Counted from the stretch's first letter, positions 49,406 through 61,774 are shown. The stretch is DNA of 64,000 bases from Clavelina lepadiformis (GCF_947623445.1 NC_135240.1:27156001-27220000); one strand, 5' to 3'. A program made the numbers and translations. Notes: generated by a model not told the origin, from the sequence alone.

Positions 49406-50986
49406 ATGAGAATTCTGGTTGTTATCTTGCTCACTGCCTCATTGGTTGCACTTGCGATGACACAACAATGTCGTGAGGTCACTCGACAAGTTACAGTTTG
49501 TGATGACGATGCAAGCATCCGTAGCGAAAAAGGAGATAAAGGTGATGTTGGAGCTAATGGAAAAGCTGGTCCGCCTGGAAGCAAGGGATCCAAAGGAGAT
49601 TTAGGAGGAGTCGGAGAGAAAGGAGAATCGTGCGCTCTTGGATCGTTTGAAACTGAAATGAGAAACAGGATGAATCGTAAGCATACAAATTGCGATTTAT
49701 GTATTTCTGACTTCACAATTTGCAATGTTAGGCTACAAGCTGTACGATGCAAAAACTACTCCTACATCTGCACTTGTTAATTTCTACAGCAGGCTCTGTT
49801 TTTTCCTAGGCTTAGAAGAGGTGCTGACACAACCAACATCATGTTGGACGTCATTCAAGCATGGACGACAAACCCTACACTCTGGACCAGAAGTGTTTTG
49901 TTCTGGAGGATGGACAGTAAGTGGAAATATATCAGCATATCTTCTTGTCATTAATAAATTTTTACCTATAAATCGACTGACCTACTACTGACATCTGAGC
50001 GCTTGTTTCTAACCCGTAATGAAACACTTCAGGTGTTCCAGCGACGCTTTGATGGAAGTCAAGATTTCCAGCAGAACTGGAATGCCTATAAATTAGGTTT
50101 TGGTGACTTAGACGGGGAGTTCTGGCTTGGTAATGCGCGTATTTACTTTTGATGCTTGTCTGACTGTTGAGTTAAAAATATACAAGGCATTTGCAGCTAC
50201 ATCTGGTACAACTCTTTGCAGGTTTAGAAAAGATATATCAGCTGACAAAGCAAAAAGGATGTAAACTTCGTATCGACCTATGGGGCCATGATGGTGACCA
50301 TGCTTTTGCTCAATACAGGTAGTATTTAATTTATAACAAGGTTTTTATCTTTTAGAGCCCTTTGAGCTATGTTATGACAACTGTACCAATAACTATCACA
50401 ATATGGTGGAGATGTGTAACTTAAATGTATCTTTTTTCTCATTCAGTGATTTTTCGATCGAAGGAGAAGAAGATAAATACAGATTACATGTTGATGGGTA
50501 TAGCGGTACAGCAGGAGACAGCATCGTAGGAAGCAGTGACAGCTTGGATAACATGAGGTTCTCAACGTATGATCAGGACCATGATAATTGGAGGTACAAG
50601 CTTATGCTTTTCGTTCTCGCTTCTAAAAAATATATCTCTTGAAGAAAATATATTCAAACGACATTTAGCTTAAACTGCACTGAAAATTTTACTTTAGACA
50701 GAAAAGATTATGAAGATAAAATAGAAAGCAAACCCAATCTACTATTCTGAAAATTAAATCAAACACATGAACTAATCTATTAAGAAAGCATAACTGTTGC
50801 AGCGAGAGCTGTTCATCAGATGTTTATGGGCCTCGAGGTGGTTGGTGGTTCAACACTTGTGGACATACATACCCTAATGCTCAGTGGGGCCTTTCAAGGG
50901 GTGCTTGGAATGGCATTGTGTGGAACGCATGGAAAGGCAATGCTGTGACTATCAAAGAAACTACGATGAAGATGAGATGTGATTAG
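49406..50986 (+). CDS. Secreted ficolin-like lectin: signal peptide, short collagen helix, fibrinogen domain, 300 aa
   Basis: Exons: 49406-49676, 49810-49916, 50033-50129, 50222-50318, 50447-50593, 50803-50986. Phases close with TAG. Residues 1-19 form a signal peptide ([17 protein letters not shown]). A short Cys-containing segment follows ([11 protein letters not shown]) and could form interchain disulfides. About ten Gly-X-Y triplets follow ([20 protein letters not shown] onward, about 42-74). The fibrinogen C-terminal domain starts near residue 100 (SCWTSFKHG) with [41 protein letters not shown] and a final GGWWFNTC. The YDQDHDNW region matches the calcium site of ficolins. Ficolins oligomerise through the collagen part, bind acetylated sugars on microbes and activate complement through MASP proteases. 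That role is inferred here. AATAAA follows at 51184-51189. Confidence 0.9.
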
Positions 50987-51183
50987 ACTGCCCAGTGGTA
51001 GCTCCCACACAGCTGCATACTTACAAGACCTGCCACCATGCGTGGTTTTTAAAAGTGTACAAAGCTTTGCAGTGTGTCTATGTTACATGCTAAAATCTGT
51101 TTCGTGTAAACTTACTTCTTGTTTGATAACTGTTGGGAACATGTATACACGATGCCATTAACTAGGATCCGCTAAAGAGGAAT

Positions 51184-51189
51184 AATAAA
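51184..51189 (+). other. Candidate polyadenylation signal of the ficolin-like gene
   Basis: AATAAA lies about 200 nt after the ficolin-like stop codon, and no earlier canonical hexamer was noticed. Confidence 0.5.
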
Positions 51190-51406
51190 ATTAAACTGAA
51201 TGCAGTATTAGTTGTCAAACAATACGTTTTTAACATTCAAGTTTTTAGTTGAAATCATGCACGTGACATTTTGTGCCTAAGCAAAGCAGTCATTTGCAAC
51301 ATAAGACACCTAACTATTATAATGTTCAAAAATATCTACATAAAGAAAACGAGGCATTTAAAATGATGACCAGCTTCGTATTAGATATATTAATAAGGAG
51401 TAAAAA

Positions 51407-52500
51407 TAGGCCTACCATATTTCCTCCCAAAAAGAGGACATTTTTTTTGCCGGCAAGTAAAACAAAAGTACAATTGTTACGTTTGAGTTTGATGATGTTT
51501 TATACCAGGGGTAGGCAAACTGCGGCTCGCCAGCATGTTTTTTGTGGCTCTTCTAGTCGAATCGCAAAATTCCAAAAAAACTGTAAAGGCTGCCAAGAGT
51601 ACCGTTTATGAACGTTTCTGTCTGTTTTTTCTTTATTTAGGCCAGCATTTTGTTTATGACGTAACAATAGATATAGAATCCGAAATTGTTTTCAGATATA
51701 CAGTAGATTCTATACTCAATGGCAAAGGTGGTCAAAGTGCGCTTCGCTGACATGTTTTTTATGGGTCTTCTAGCTGAAAAGTAATATCCCAAAATGACTA
51801 CTAATAATACAATAACCAAATTGACAATCATTACTGATTTTGCGGCTCGCTGGTGTTAATAGTTTTCCGCAAGCGACTCTTTCATTGAACAAGTTTGCAA
51901 ACCCCTGTTTTATACATTTCCTTGGTAGTTGCAGGCAAAAGTTCCAAAAACAGACAAAAAAACAACAAATCAATTTATTTTTCGGATTCAGCCCATGAAA
52001 ACGTTGCGGTTCCCTTAACTTTTGCCAATAAGGAATGATCACTTTTAACGAATTCGTGAAATAGTTTACACTAAAAATCATTGAAATTATATACAACCGT
52101 CAAGATGCTCGAAACTGATTCAACTATTAATTATAGACTGTCTTTTTCTTTGCACCATTGTGGCTGCATCAAAGAAAAAATGCGTTCAACATTTGCATTA
52201 TGGGCCATAATGCTAAAGTAAAATTGCGCGATTTTTAACAAGATCAAGAAAGTAGGGCTGGTAGGGCAATTTGTTGGAAAACCTTTTTTCAAACAGCAAT
52301 TCAGCATGTTTCATGGCTACAGTAATTTTTTGCAAATAAATACAACGTCTCGCCTAAAAGTCCTGTTGAAAGTATAAGCAACTAACCCGAAATGCGAAAA
52401 AAGAGGACATTTGGGCATTTTTGAGCGTCCTCGGAGGACCATTTACTTTTCTTGAGAAAAGAGGACAAATCCTCCTAAAAGAGGACGTATGGTAGGTCTA
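51407..52500. mobile_element. hAT-type DNA element, 1094 bp, interrupted by a second hAT element
   Basis: Terminal inverted repeats TAGGCCTACCATA (left) and TATGGTAGGTCTA (right) differ at one base. They are flanked by a perfect 8-bp target duplication AGTAAAAA (51399-51406 and 52501-52508), the hallmark of hAT transposition. GAGGAC/GTCCTC motifs recur just inside both ends, as in many hAT elements. I see no intact transposase frame, so it is non-autonomous or decayed. The 402-bp element at 51506-51907 sits inside it, so this one inserted first. Confidence 0.8.
51506..51907. mobile_element. hAT-type MITE, 402 bp, nested in a larger hAT element
   Basis: It starts CAGGGGTAGGCAAAC and ends GTTTGCAAACCCCTG, inverted repeats of 15 bp with one mismatch. 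A perfect 8-bp target duplication TTTTATAC flanks it (51498-51505 and 51908-51915). Internal blocks near 51521 and 51734 repeat directly (CATGTTTTTT...GTCT/CTCTTCTAG), and TGCGGCTCGC occurs near both ends. It has no coding capacity. The intact duplication suggests a recent insertion, though age cannot be measured from one copy. Confidence 0.85.
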
Positions 52501-52508
52501 AGTAAAAA

Positions 52509-54316
52509 TCATTGAAGTAGCATAAAATGATTGAAGAAAAAACATGTCTGAAACAGATCAAATAAAATTTGTAAAATGAAGAATAAAAAAAATGAAAAGT
52601 TGCATCAGCTTGCAATACAAAGTCTTTAGACAGTTAATATTAACACTGTGTTTAAATTGTTGAAACCGTTCGTTAGTTGGCGGAAACTTGCCGCAGAAGC
52701 CAACTTTCTGCAAACTTCCAGTAGGAGCGAAAAATGTGGGACAAAAATAAAAGTCAGTTTTATGCCACTTTGTCTTCAAACTTAAAGCGCTGTCCTGTCT
52801 TATGTGACTTCCCCTAACTAATACAAACCGTCCTTAGGCTGAGTATAACATAAATTATACTGAGTAGGGTAGCCCGAGTGAATAGAAAAATCTTGAATCT
52901 TTGAAGAACTACGGTAACATTTATAAGTAAGGCCTTTAGCTTTAGATAAATTGCTCAATATAATTTCAACTTTGTTATGTTAAAACGGAAATTATAATCT
53001 ATAGAATTACATAGTCTAGCCCAGGGATGTCCAACCTGCGGCCCGCCTGAGATTTTTGTGCGGCCCGCTAGTCATTTTCACCCCAAAAGTATTTACTTTA
53101 CGTACCCATATTTCTCGAAATTTAATAGGTTCTGCGGCCCATTGAATTACTTCAAGTGACAATGCGGCCCACTATAATGAAAGGTTGGACATCGCTGGAC
53201 TCTAGCCACTATAGTTTTCAAACAAATGAAATTTATAAAATTCTTGACGTGGGAGACTTTAGGATTGTAATGACATAATATGCAGTAAAAAGAACAATCC
53301 GCTGAGATTGATCAAATCAACGAATTCCTGGTGAATTAATAGCGTACGTACTGATGCGTGACGTAAAGCATAAGATATTGAGAATAATACAGAACCATGG
53401 ACGAGGAAGAGTGAGTTTACTATAAATTTACCTGAACCTTTAAACCGGTTTGAGCGAATGTATTAGACAAACGAAATCGGATTACGCAATGGACTCAAGC
53501 ATTAAGTGAACCATGACTCGTTCTTACCAACACTCAATCGAACAAATTTTTCAAAACTCAAACCGAACCTGAACCAATGAAAGCAAAACGGCAAAGATCC
53601 GAACCGGAATCGAACCTTCCTCGGCCATATAACTACTTTCAATTGTTGTAACTGTGTCGAATAGTTTTCGAAAACTTTGTTTTTGTTTAAGTGTCATAAC
53701 GTCATTTAAACACACAACTAAAACTTCAGAATGCTCAGACTCCAGATAACTTGAGAAGGTCGAGTGTCCGACCCAGCAAGCTGAAGATAGCCTAAATATG
53801 AAAACACCAACATCACTTCCATTTCAAACGTTCGCTATAACCTGAACAAAAATCTAAGGAAGATAAGAAATAATGCGTCTTTATTCTAGCCCGCGCTAAT
53901 GGAACTTTTCTGGTCAAAGGACAAATGAAAACACAAGGAAACTTAAAGTAAAATGCTTCAAAAAAAAACCACAGTAAATAAGATTTTTCAAATAAATTCG
54001 GGTTTTGGGATACTTTGTGTGTCCTTGACCGCAACAGTAGCCTGCTAAATATAACCTATTTTATTATGTAAAATGTCCTAAACTGCAACAACAATCACAT
54101 CTTTTTTTTATATAATTATCCTGCAATGAAAAAATGTTAAAATAGTTTTTGAAAACGTATCTTGTTTTTGGTTTTAGCTGAATCTGGAATTAAATTCGGC
54201 CGAAAACCGAATTTGAGAATTTTACCCAATTAGGCAAAATTACAACAAATTGAGCTGCTGAATTTTCGGTTCACCTTAGTTCTTTTAAGTTATAAAATGT
54301 GGAACATAGTTTCAAA
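52509..54316. other. Gene-free stretch with one hAT-like element
   Basis: Apart from the element at 53022-53197 I see no exon or RNA gene. Frames at 52558-52779 and 53813-54034 on the minus strand lack coding character. Confidence 0.6.
53022..53197. mobile_element. Non-autonomous hAT-like element, family A copy 2
   Basis: It begins CAGGGATGTCCAACCTGCGG and ends with the near-complement (one mismatch, ACATCGCTG for ACATCCCTG). GCGGCCC blocks lie at both ends. The 7-bp direct repeat TCTAGCC flanks it, with the right copy three bases past the end. It is a shorter relative of 22453-22750 in the opposite orientation. Confidence 0.7.
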
Positions 54317-54436
54317 AAGCCTACAACACACGGTATTCCCAGGCGGTCACCCATCCAAGTACTAACCGGGCCCGACGTTGCTTAACTTCCCAGATCAGAC
54401 GAGATGGGGTGTACTCAACGTGGTATGGTCGTAGGC
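54317..54436 (-). rRNA. 5S ribosomal RNA gene, 120 nt
   Basis: Read on the minus strand the sequence starts GCCTACGACCATACCAC. It contains the strongly conserved CATCTCGTCTGATCTGGGAA, GTTAAGCAACGTCGGGC and TTAGTACTTGGATGGGTGAC blocks and ends GGGAATACCGTGTGTTGTAG plus GCTT. The 5' and 3' ends pair to form helix I. The polymerase III internal control regions (A box, intermediate element, C box) are recognisable. A T run directly after position 54317 can serve as terminator. The RNA joins the large ribosomal subunit. Only one copy is present, so it is either a dispersed functional gene or a recent retro-copy. The sequence looks intact. Confidence 0.9.
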
Positions 54437-56366
54437 GAAAATACTTACGTCAAACAAGGCTTTTATCCAAGCAGCTCACCTACTGTACGTGCTTTTTTGT
54501 TGAAAGACTGCATTTATAAATCAGTTACGTTATCTTAAATTCATTTTTACTTAAACGTTTAAATAAACATTAAAATAACTTAAATAAACATTGAAGAATT
54601 TTTTTAATTTTTTTTACTACATTACAAACCAAAGAGTAAAAGTATTTTAGTGATTTGAAGAAACCATAGCTTAAGCTACACAATTAACCGAACAAAGTAA
54701 TAAATCAAAAATATCAATTTAAAAACTTGAAAAACACACAAAAAACATGTTGCTGATTTGCTTTAATAAGACAAACGGTAGTCTACAAAATGGCGAAAAT
54801 CAATTCTGCAACACAAGGCGGTAAAATGCAATGGGTCTACTGGTCTGGTCTAAAGCGTACTTCATGATTGATTAGCTGCAACTAACGCAAAGCTGCTCGT
54901 TCACGTTAGCACTGAAATACATGCCCTAGCCAAGTTAACATTTGTCATTTAACTTGACCAACCGGCAACTGCAGTTCTTGAAAGAACCCGAGTGGTCATT
55001 CTATAACGATCGTTGACATTTTTTGTTCGGGGTCGCTTTCAGATTCTCAAGAACAGTCGTACAAAGGCTCCCAATAAAGAGCAAGAAAATTTGACAGTGC
55101 TATTCTATGCGGTGTTCTTGGCTGTGTGCAGTTCTTGAACTCTAACCTCAACAAATAATAATTGTGACGTAACAAGTAGACAGATACCGACAGTAAGCAA
55201 TGAATTTTGAAGGTGTGTTTGACCATGGACTACATTAAGCAATTTATTACCCTTAAAGTAATCTATGGTTTTAACCAAAGTGCTAATTTAGAAAAGAAAC
55301 TTGGAAGTCAGTGAAGCAAAACGGCCTACTGCGCATGCGTAGCGTCCTAGGTTTCAGCGTAGTAGCCACAAAGTAAACAATTCTGCAGCATAGCGGCGCG
55401 AGAAAGACAATTCTGGGCTGGATATGTTCGGTGTAATGGCGTAGATCACGTTACACAGTACACTATTTACTGTTGTATAAATGTCTTTGTTTAATGTTTG
55501 CAATATTATACTTTAAGGCGAGTCTAGTACGAAGTAAAATATATCAAATATTCAGGTTTAGTATATACAAGTGCACAACCAGATGACGTCACAATTTGAG
55601 TAGCTAAGGTCTAGTATGCAAAGGCATCTTGTGGTTGTGCACTTGTATACTTCACCCTAATATTTAACGTGTGAACAAAGCCTAGTCTACAGAGGTGACC
55701 GGATGAGTTAAAAGACAACGCTGGCTTCAGAGCAAGTTTTCTCAATGAATTTATTTTCGAAACTTAAAGTTTTTGATGCGTATTTATTACCACTGGCGTT
55801 TAAAGCTATGAGGCAATATGTTTAAAGCTGTTCAATTTGCTTACATTCCTTTTTACTGGAAGCTTGGTTTCAGTACAAGCAACTGAGTGAAAAATTTGTT
55901 AAAAAGTTTACGGGCAGGTTCTTGAAATTTTAAGTGCGCTTAGAACTTGATCTACATCAGTCATGAATTTAGTAGGCTGGCAATCATCCCAGTTGCTGCT
56001 GTCATGACTTCTTAAATGCTTTTAGCTTTGACGGTTTAATCTGCAAAAAAGCAAACACTGCAGAATTGAGCCTTGAGCAAGCTACACTTTGCTCAGTAGT
56101 TATTTGTTATCATTACTTGCAGTTTTTATTCATACTTGTCAAGTTGTGTTACCATGTTTACAGATTTTATTCCAAACAGGTTTCCGGTATACCAATAAAG
56201 GAATCATCAAGTAGATTTAACTTTCATACAGCACTTCTTTCATCATAAATTTGAAATTTTGTAAATATTTCAACTACCTAATTTCACTGTCTCTTTTCAC
56301 AGTTATTTTTTTTGCAAACATTTTAGTGCAGTATAGTTTATCGGTGTTATCAAGACTTACAGCAGA
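54437..56366. other. Intergenic region upstream of the SPATA18-like gene
   Basis: It holds a short inverted repeat (55566-55647) but no supported exon. The frame 56066-56248 is not coding-like. The SPATA18-like promoter and 5' UTR should lie near its right end. Confidence 0.55.
55566..55647. repeat. Short inverted repeat able to form a hairpin
   Basis: TACAAGTGCACAACCA (55566-55581) and its exact reverse complement (55632-55647) are separated by about 50 nt. Pairing extends inward through GATG/CATC with a small bulge. It could be a tiny fold-back element or a structured transcript. The loop is longer than in a typical animal microRNA precursor. Confidence 0.55.
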
Positions 56367-59300
56367 ATGTCGGAGACAATACGAAGGTTGGCAAATGGCT
56401 CTTCATTTATAGCACTGCAAGATAAAATTAATTTTCTCAAAGAAACATACCCGGTGAGTTATTATTGAATATTCTTTTTTGTATTGCTTATATCTCACAA
56501 ATATTGATGTGAAGAAATGCATGTGGATGTTTTTGTTTGTTTTTTAGGTATATATTTGCGAAATTATTTTCATGTTAGTTTTGTTGCATTTTCTATTAGT
56601 CTGTAACATTGTTTTGCATAAACACTTTTGCACGGGGGTATTGGGAAAAAAATCAGTTTATATTTTAGTGTCAAATGTTTAATGTTGGGATTTAATTTTA
56701 ACCTGTGGACCTGCTGTGGACTTTTTCATCTTCAACATGTTATAAATGTTTTGTTCTTACTAACATGGTTTGTGCAAACTTGCTATGATTAATTCACAAG
56801 TCATTCCTACCTATATTTACTTGGGTTTAAAAAGATAATGTACATAGCGTCATTGAATGTTGTCATTGTTTGATAAGTCTGACCTAAGTACACAACATAG
56901 CGTCGGGTGCCGTAGTAACTTCCATTCTTATGCTTTGATAAGAACACTTAGACTTCATCCCTTTTTAGTTAATGTGCCGGTACAAAAATTTCTTTGACGT
57001 AGTTTCTATGTTTTTTCATATTATGTTGGGTAATTCTATAAACTCTATTGTGTTCATGTCACTTGGCAAATAATCTATTCATTTTTATTGGACCACATTA
57101 ACAATGTTGTTATTGGATTCTTTGTCTCATTTTCTATGTGTTTCTCTTTGTCATACCATTCTGACATTGTTCATTCAGTCTCCGGAAGTAATACTTTAAT
57201 ATAAATGTTTACGTTTCAATGTTGTGAAATATAGTTACAATTAATTTATTGTGTAGAATATGTAATATTATACATGATGTGCACATTGCAGATCTTGTTG
57301 CATTGCTTCATTTCTTTCACTTGTTTCAGACAAACAGCTGTGACAGCAACTTGGGTCGATTATGCGAACTAACCGAGATCACCTCAAAAATCCAAAGTCA
57401 ACTTTTCACAGCGATGAGCTTAACCGCTTCGGAAGGTGGGACCTATGGTGGGGTAGACACCCTGAAGAGCCGGCTCTTACCGTGGTTGGGGGCAGGATTT
57501 ATGACGTCTGGGGCAGGGGTTACATCTGATACAAGCTTGGCACTTATCCAGGTTTAGTGTTTCTAGAATACTGATATCGTTGACTTTATTAGCAGACAAT
57601 CACAACATTCCGTAAATTGTTGCCTTTATGGTTGACACAGGAGTCTGTGGAGAAAGATCGAAAAATTTCAGACCTCAAATCTCAACACAACGAGGAAATG
57701 TTGAAGCTTGAGACCGAACTCTCGACAACCCAGGGAGAATTGGACGCCACCAGAGACGAGTATGATGTCTATGTTTACTCTCATTTAAATGGAATCCACT
57801 TTATTTATAGAACTTCATGTTCCTTAATTCTTTTCTCATTTTCAAAAATGTGTTGACTGCATTGTTGTTGTACAACATTTCCATATATGCCTGGTTATAA
57901 GTGCAGTGACGTCTTAAAAATGTTACGCTCATTGACCCTTTTAAATATCCGTGTAAGGCGCAACCATACCGGGCTTTGCCATTCCAATTACCTTGTCATT
58001 GCTGAAGGACACTTTGTTTACTTATCTATTTAAAATGACAACCTTTAAATCATTCTGCTCGTAATTCGATACGATTCGCTTTATAACGAGGATGCCGCCC
58101 GCTTCTATGCCTCACACTTCTGTCAATTCACAGACTGAACAGCAGCCAAGCCGAGCTCGAGAAGACTAAAGTAGAATCAGGAGGAACAATGCTTGCGTCA
58201 GAAGAAGAAATCATCCTACTCCGATCAGAGTACGGTTAAATATCCCTCCTTTAACAAGTCTATATTGTGGTTATGATTGCTGCAGCGATAGAACTTAAAA
58301 TTAAAAGGATTTGACCGGTTTCTTATCCCGTCAGCTTGCTAATTATGTTGTGGTTTGTTGGAACAGTTTGCGGCTGGCCAGAGACGAGGTAGCCAGGTAC
58401 AAGGCTCAGCTTGACTTGGTTGGAGATTATGAACGTCAGATCGATCGACTCCGCGATGAGATCAGTTTGCTCCGGAGCGAGAAGGACATTCTGGAGAGCC
58501 GGTAACGTTGACTCTTTTCATGACGCTTCATTTCAAAGCTATATTATTTGTAATCTCTCAAAAAATGAATTTTGCAATCTTAGTTTCGTCATCCCGAATC
58601 AAATCTTTTAATTTCATCTCAGTAATTTTCATTTAGTTCACCACTAATGATTCTGACGTCATAATTAATTAGCTGACGTCATCACTAACGTAATCTTCCC
58701 ATCTTAGACTTCTTCGTCGACCTTGTAGCTCAAGTCCACCAGCACGCAGCTTGAGCCCACCGCGTCGTAGATGCAGATCTCCCGAGTGCGTAGTTTGACC
58801 TTTCATGCTTTTGCTGTAACCTTAAAACTATCCACAGCCTAGTATGGTGTGTTCTGTCTTCTTTGAGGCTTGGGGTTGTGGCGTGTCTTGGTTTGTGGAC
58901 ATTTAAAATTGTTATTCTTTTTCAATTTGGAAAATAATTGCGGTGTCGGCTGGTGTGTAGCTTCGCCGTGGTCGTCCTTTTAGCAAACTTTTTATCGTCA
59001 AGGGCGCTCAAGAAAGCGAGGTTACCGACAAACAATGGATTTTCTGACTTATAGCTTTTAATCAAAACAAGGCCCTAAAGAGAACACGGGGCACTCAGCC
59101 CTATTAAATTCCATTGTTTGTTCGATTGGCTAACATAAGCACAGAGCGCGTTTGTAAGGGGAGGACCATTCATTCCATTGTTTGTTGTTCTTTGACCGAA
59201 TTCAATATGAGAGCATTCTAACAATTGGTAATAAGTAATAACATGTTTCGCCGGCTCTGCGGCTTTATTAACTCAAAAGCCTTCACTTCGTCGGTTCGTC

Positions 59301-61774
59301 CATATATTGGCAAAATAAACGTGCCATAGTATGAATTCCCGATATCAGGACTCCGCGGGCAGGACCGGACAAGTGTTCTGCTTAATTTCATCACTTCTCG
59401 CTCGAGCTCGTGTTTTCATAGCAATTTTATTTATGACTTGTCAGCTTGTCAGGCAGCGCCATGATTGCTCAGAAAATATTCTTTAATCGCTTCTCACTTG
59501 CTGCTTTGCCGCGCAATTTCGCCGGCGCACGATGTGGAAATCCTGTCAGCAATATTTTATCAATGGAAGTCGATTTCATTCTCGACTGATTTGATACTTG
59601 ATCGCTGGTAATTAGCGACTTATTCAAAAACAAGCGAGAATGTCATGACGTGAAAGCTACCGCGACAATAGAATCGCTTGAAACCGAAGCGCGAGCCACG
59701 CTCTCCCCCGCCGATGTCGCAATAAATTAAAGGAATTTCGCGATTTCTTGTCCGGCGGCACAAAGTTTCGGCGCGGCAAAGCTTCTCAAGCTTCTCCTAT
59801 TTAACGCGTCACCCACTTTCTCTGACAAATTTTATGAGGCCCACTAGTGTAGATGAATGAACTCTACTGATAATATATTCTTGTGACGTAATCCCTACGA
59901 GTCAAACCAAAAACAATCTTTTTTTTAAAAAAAGCGTTTAGAATAGCCGTCAGTTTCACAATGGCTCCACTTAACCGTAATCGCTTGTGCACTGTAACAT
60001 GTTGTAATGCCTCTCCGCCCGCCAGTTGATGATTTCTGCCGTAAGATATTCCGACCATGTTTGATTTACGAATGCTCGTCACGAAACTGTAGTGTCATGT
60101 CCATGCAAAGAACTACTTAGTTTTCTTGAACTCGAAGCCAATTTTGTTCAAATTCTTACGGAATTAATTTTCTTTGGAACTTAGACCTGGCGCTCTTGGC
60201 ATGCAATTTCCTTTTTTTAGTTTATTTAGTTTAGTTTATTTTATTTAGTTTATTATTTAGTTGTTTGAACTCACTTCACCCTGTCTTAATCCGTGCAGCT
60301 TGATCGATCGCCCCTTGCCCTTGCCCCCCTCCTCACCAACCCACGCCGAACTCACCAACTCGATCAGGCATTCGCGGCTCGTCGCGCGGTTCAACGACCT
60401 CTACGCGGTCAACCGTCTCGACATGCAGGTTAGTGACGTACAAACTTACATTGTGACGTAACGCGATGTGTCCGCTCTTCTCCCGGAGTATAAGATCGAT
60501 TCCCGGTGCTCCAGGATCGTCTCCGTCGCTTCGTGGATGACGACGAGATGATAAAGAGGATTATCTTCATCGCCGTGTGTGAGTCCTTCCACGTGGCGAA
60601 GATGGCGTACAGATCTTTCCGACTCCGAGCGCGCAAACTCCTCTCTCCGATCCACTCCGGACCCGGGAGCCTCGAAGAAGCAGTCACCGACTACATCGTC
60701 CGTAACCTTGACCTTTATGACGTCGACAGGAGCGTGGAGGTGGGATTTTTAAAACGAAGTCACTTCCTTTGACCTCTGTAACTAAGCTACGTCATTTCCT
60801 GTTATATCGTTACGCTTGGTTTATCCTGCAGGACGTGATCAGAGCGATGAACGTGAATCCGAAGATCTCCTTCCCGCCGGAGTGCGAGTTCATCCTGCTC
60901 AGTCCGTTCATCCGGGAGGTGTGCAAGGTCGCTTACTCCATGCAGGCTCTCGATCCTACTCTTGACATCCCGCTTGCCACCGACGGAGAGTTGATGAGCG
61001 AAAGCAAGTGAGTGGATTCGGTTTAGAGAAGACTTGTCGTCTCGCTGACCTCTCGGCCTCCGGAAAGAGTGCCATAAAAACTTTCATCATACCTTGGTAG
61101 TTTGCAAAAACGAGTTGCTCCAAGCCAATATTTTTAAAAATTGGGGCCCTTGGAGTTGAAGTAGTTAAGAACTACTGCTCTACATTTATAAGCAATTGAC
61201 TGGCGCTTAACACTTCTTTGTGGTTCGTGTTTTGGCAGGTATCGTCGTAGCTATGACAGCGAGTTCACGGCTCCATTGGTTGCCTTCCATGTGTGGCCTG
61301 CTCTCATGGAAGACCACAGCGTTCTTATCAAGGGAGAATGTGTGACGCGGCGTGGCGCGGTAGGTGGCTCCATGCCTTGTTTTTGTCTTGACTTTTAGAA
61401 CAGTACATTAATATTCTTAATATACGTTCTTGTGGTGGGTTGTACGAGTCGAAATCATCCAATCAAACTTCGTTTGCTATAACACGTGATTTGATTTCCG
61501 ACTAACCCGGATATCCCCTTTCAGCTTTCCTCCCCGCGCAGAAGTCGTTCCCCCAGCCCCCTCCGTTCTTCGTCGAGGCTTTCACGGAGCAGTTTGGTAA
61601 ATAAATATTTTCTTTCCGCCTTATTTCCACTCTCTTGGCCGATTTCTGGCCACTAACGTCTCATTTTAATCACAAATATGATTCTCTTTGTGTCGCTTGC
61701 CACTAACAAACGCCAAATTACCGCAGAGCCCGCGTAGAAGCCGTAGCCCGAGTCCAAGATCCCGCCGATATTGA
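56367..61774 (+). CDS. SPATA18: Mitochondria-eating protein (SPATA18/MIEAP) orthologue, 12 exons, 502 aa
   Basis: Exons: 56367-56453, 57330-57551, 57641-57759, 58134-58229, 58367-58501, 58708-58785, 60299-60428, 60515-60739, 60832-61007, 61239-61359, 61525-61596, 61727-61774. Phases close. The start [13 protein letters not shown] and the block [12 protein letters not shown] match the N-terminus of human SPATA18 (538 aa). Exons 3-5 encode a coiled coil (about 104-220). Exon 6 is Arg/Ser/Pro-rich. The C-terminal domain is very well conserved: [78 protein letters not shown]. It ends with an RS/SP-rich tail, as in human. In vertebrates this protein forms vacuole-like structures or condensates that clear damaged mitochondria and is abundant in testis. 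An alternative last exon lies at 61952. Confidence 0.93.
60216..60262. repeat. TTTAG/TTTATT low-complexity tract
   Basis: Short runs of TTTAGTTTATTTAGT-type units lie in intron 6 of the SPATA18-like gene, just before exon 7. It may be a microsatellite and also adds to the pyrimidine content upstream of that acceptor. Confidence 0.5.

Noticed and set aside
49387-49752. Minus-strand Pro-rich frame opposite the ficolin-like gene
   Set aside because: It is the antisense shadow of the collagen Gly-X-Y repeat, which yields Pro-rich sequence on the other strand.
55566-55647. MicroRNA precursor
   Set aside because: The roughly 50-nt loop and short perfect stem do not match usual animal precursors, and no expression evidence exists.
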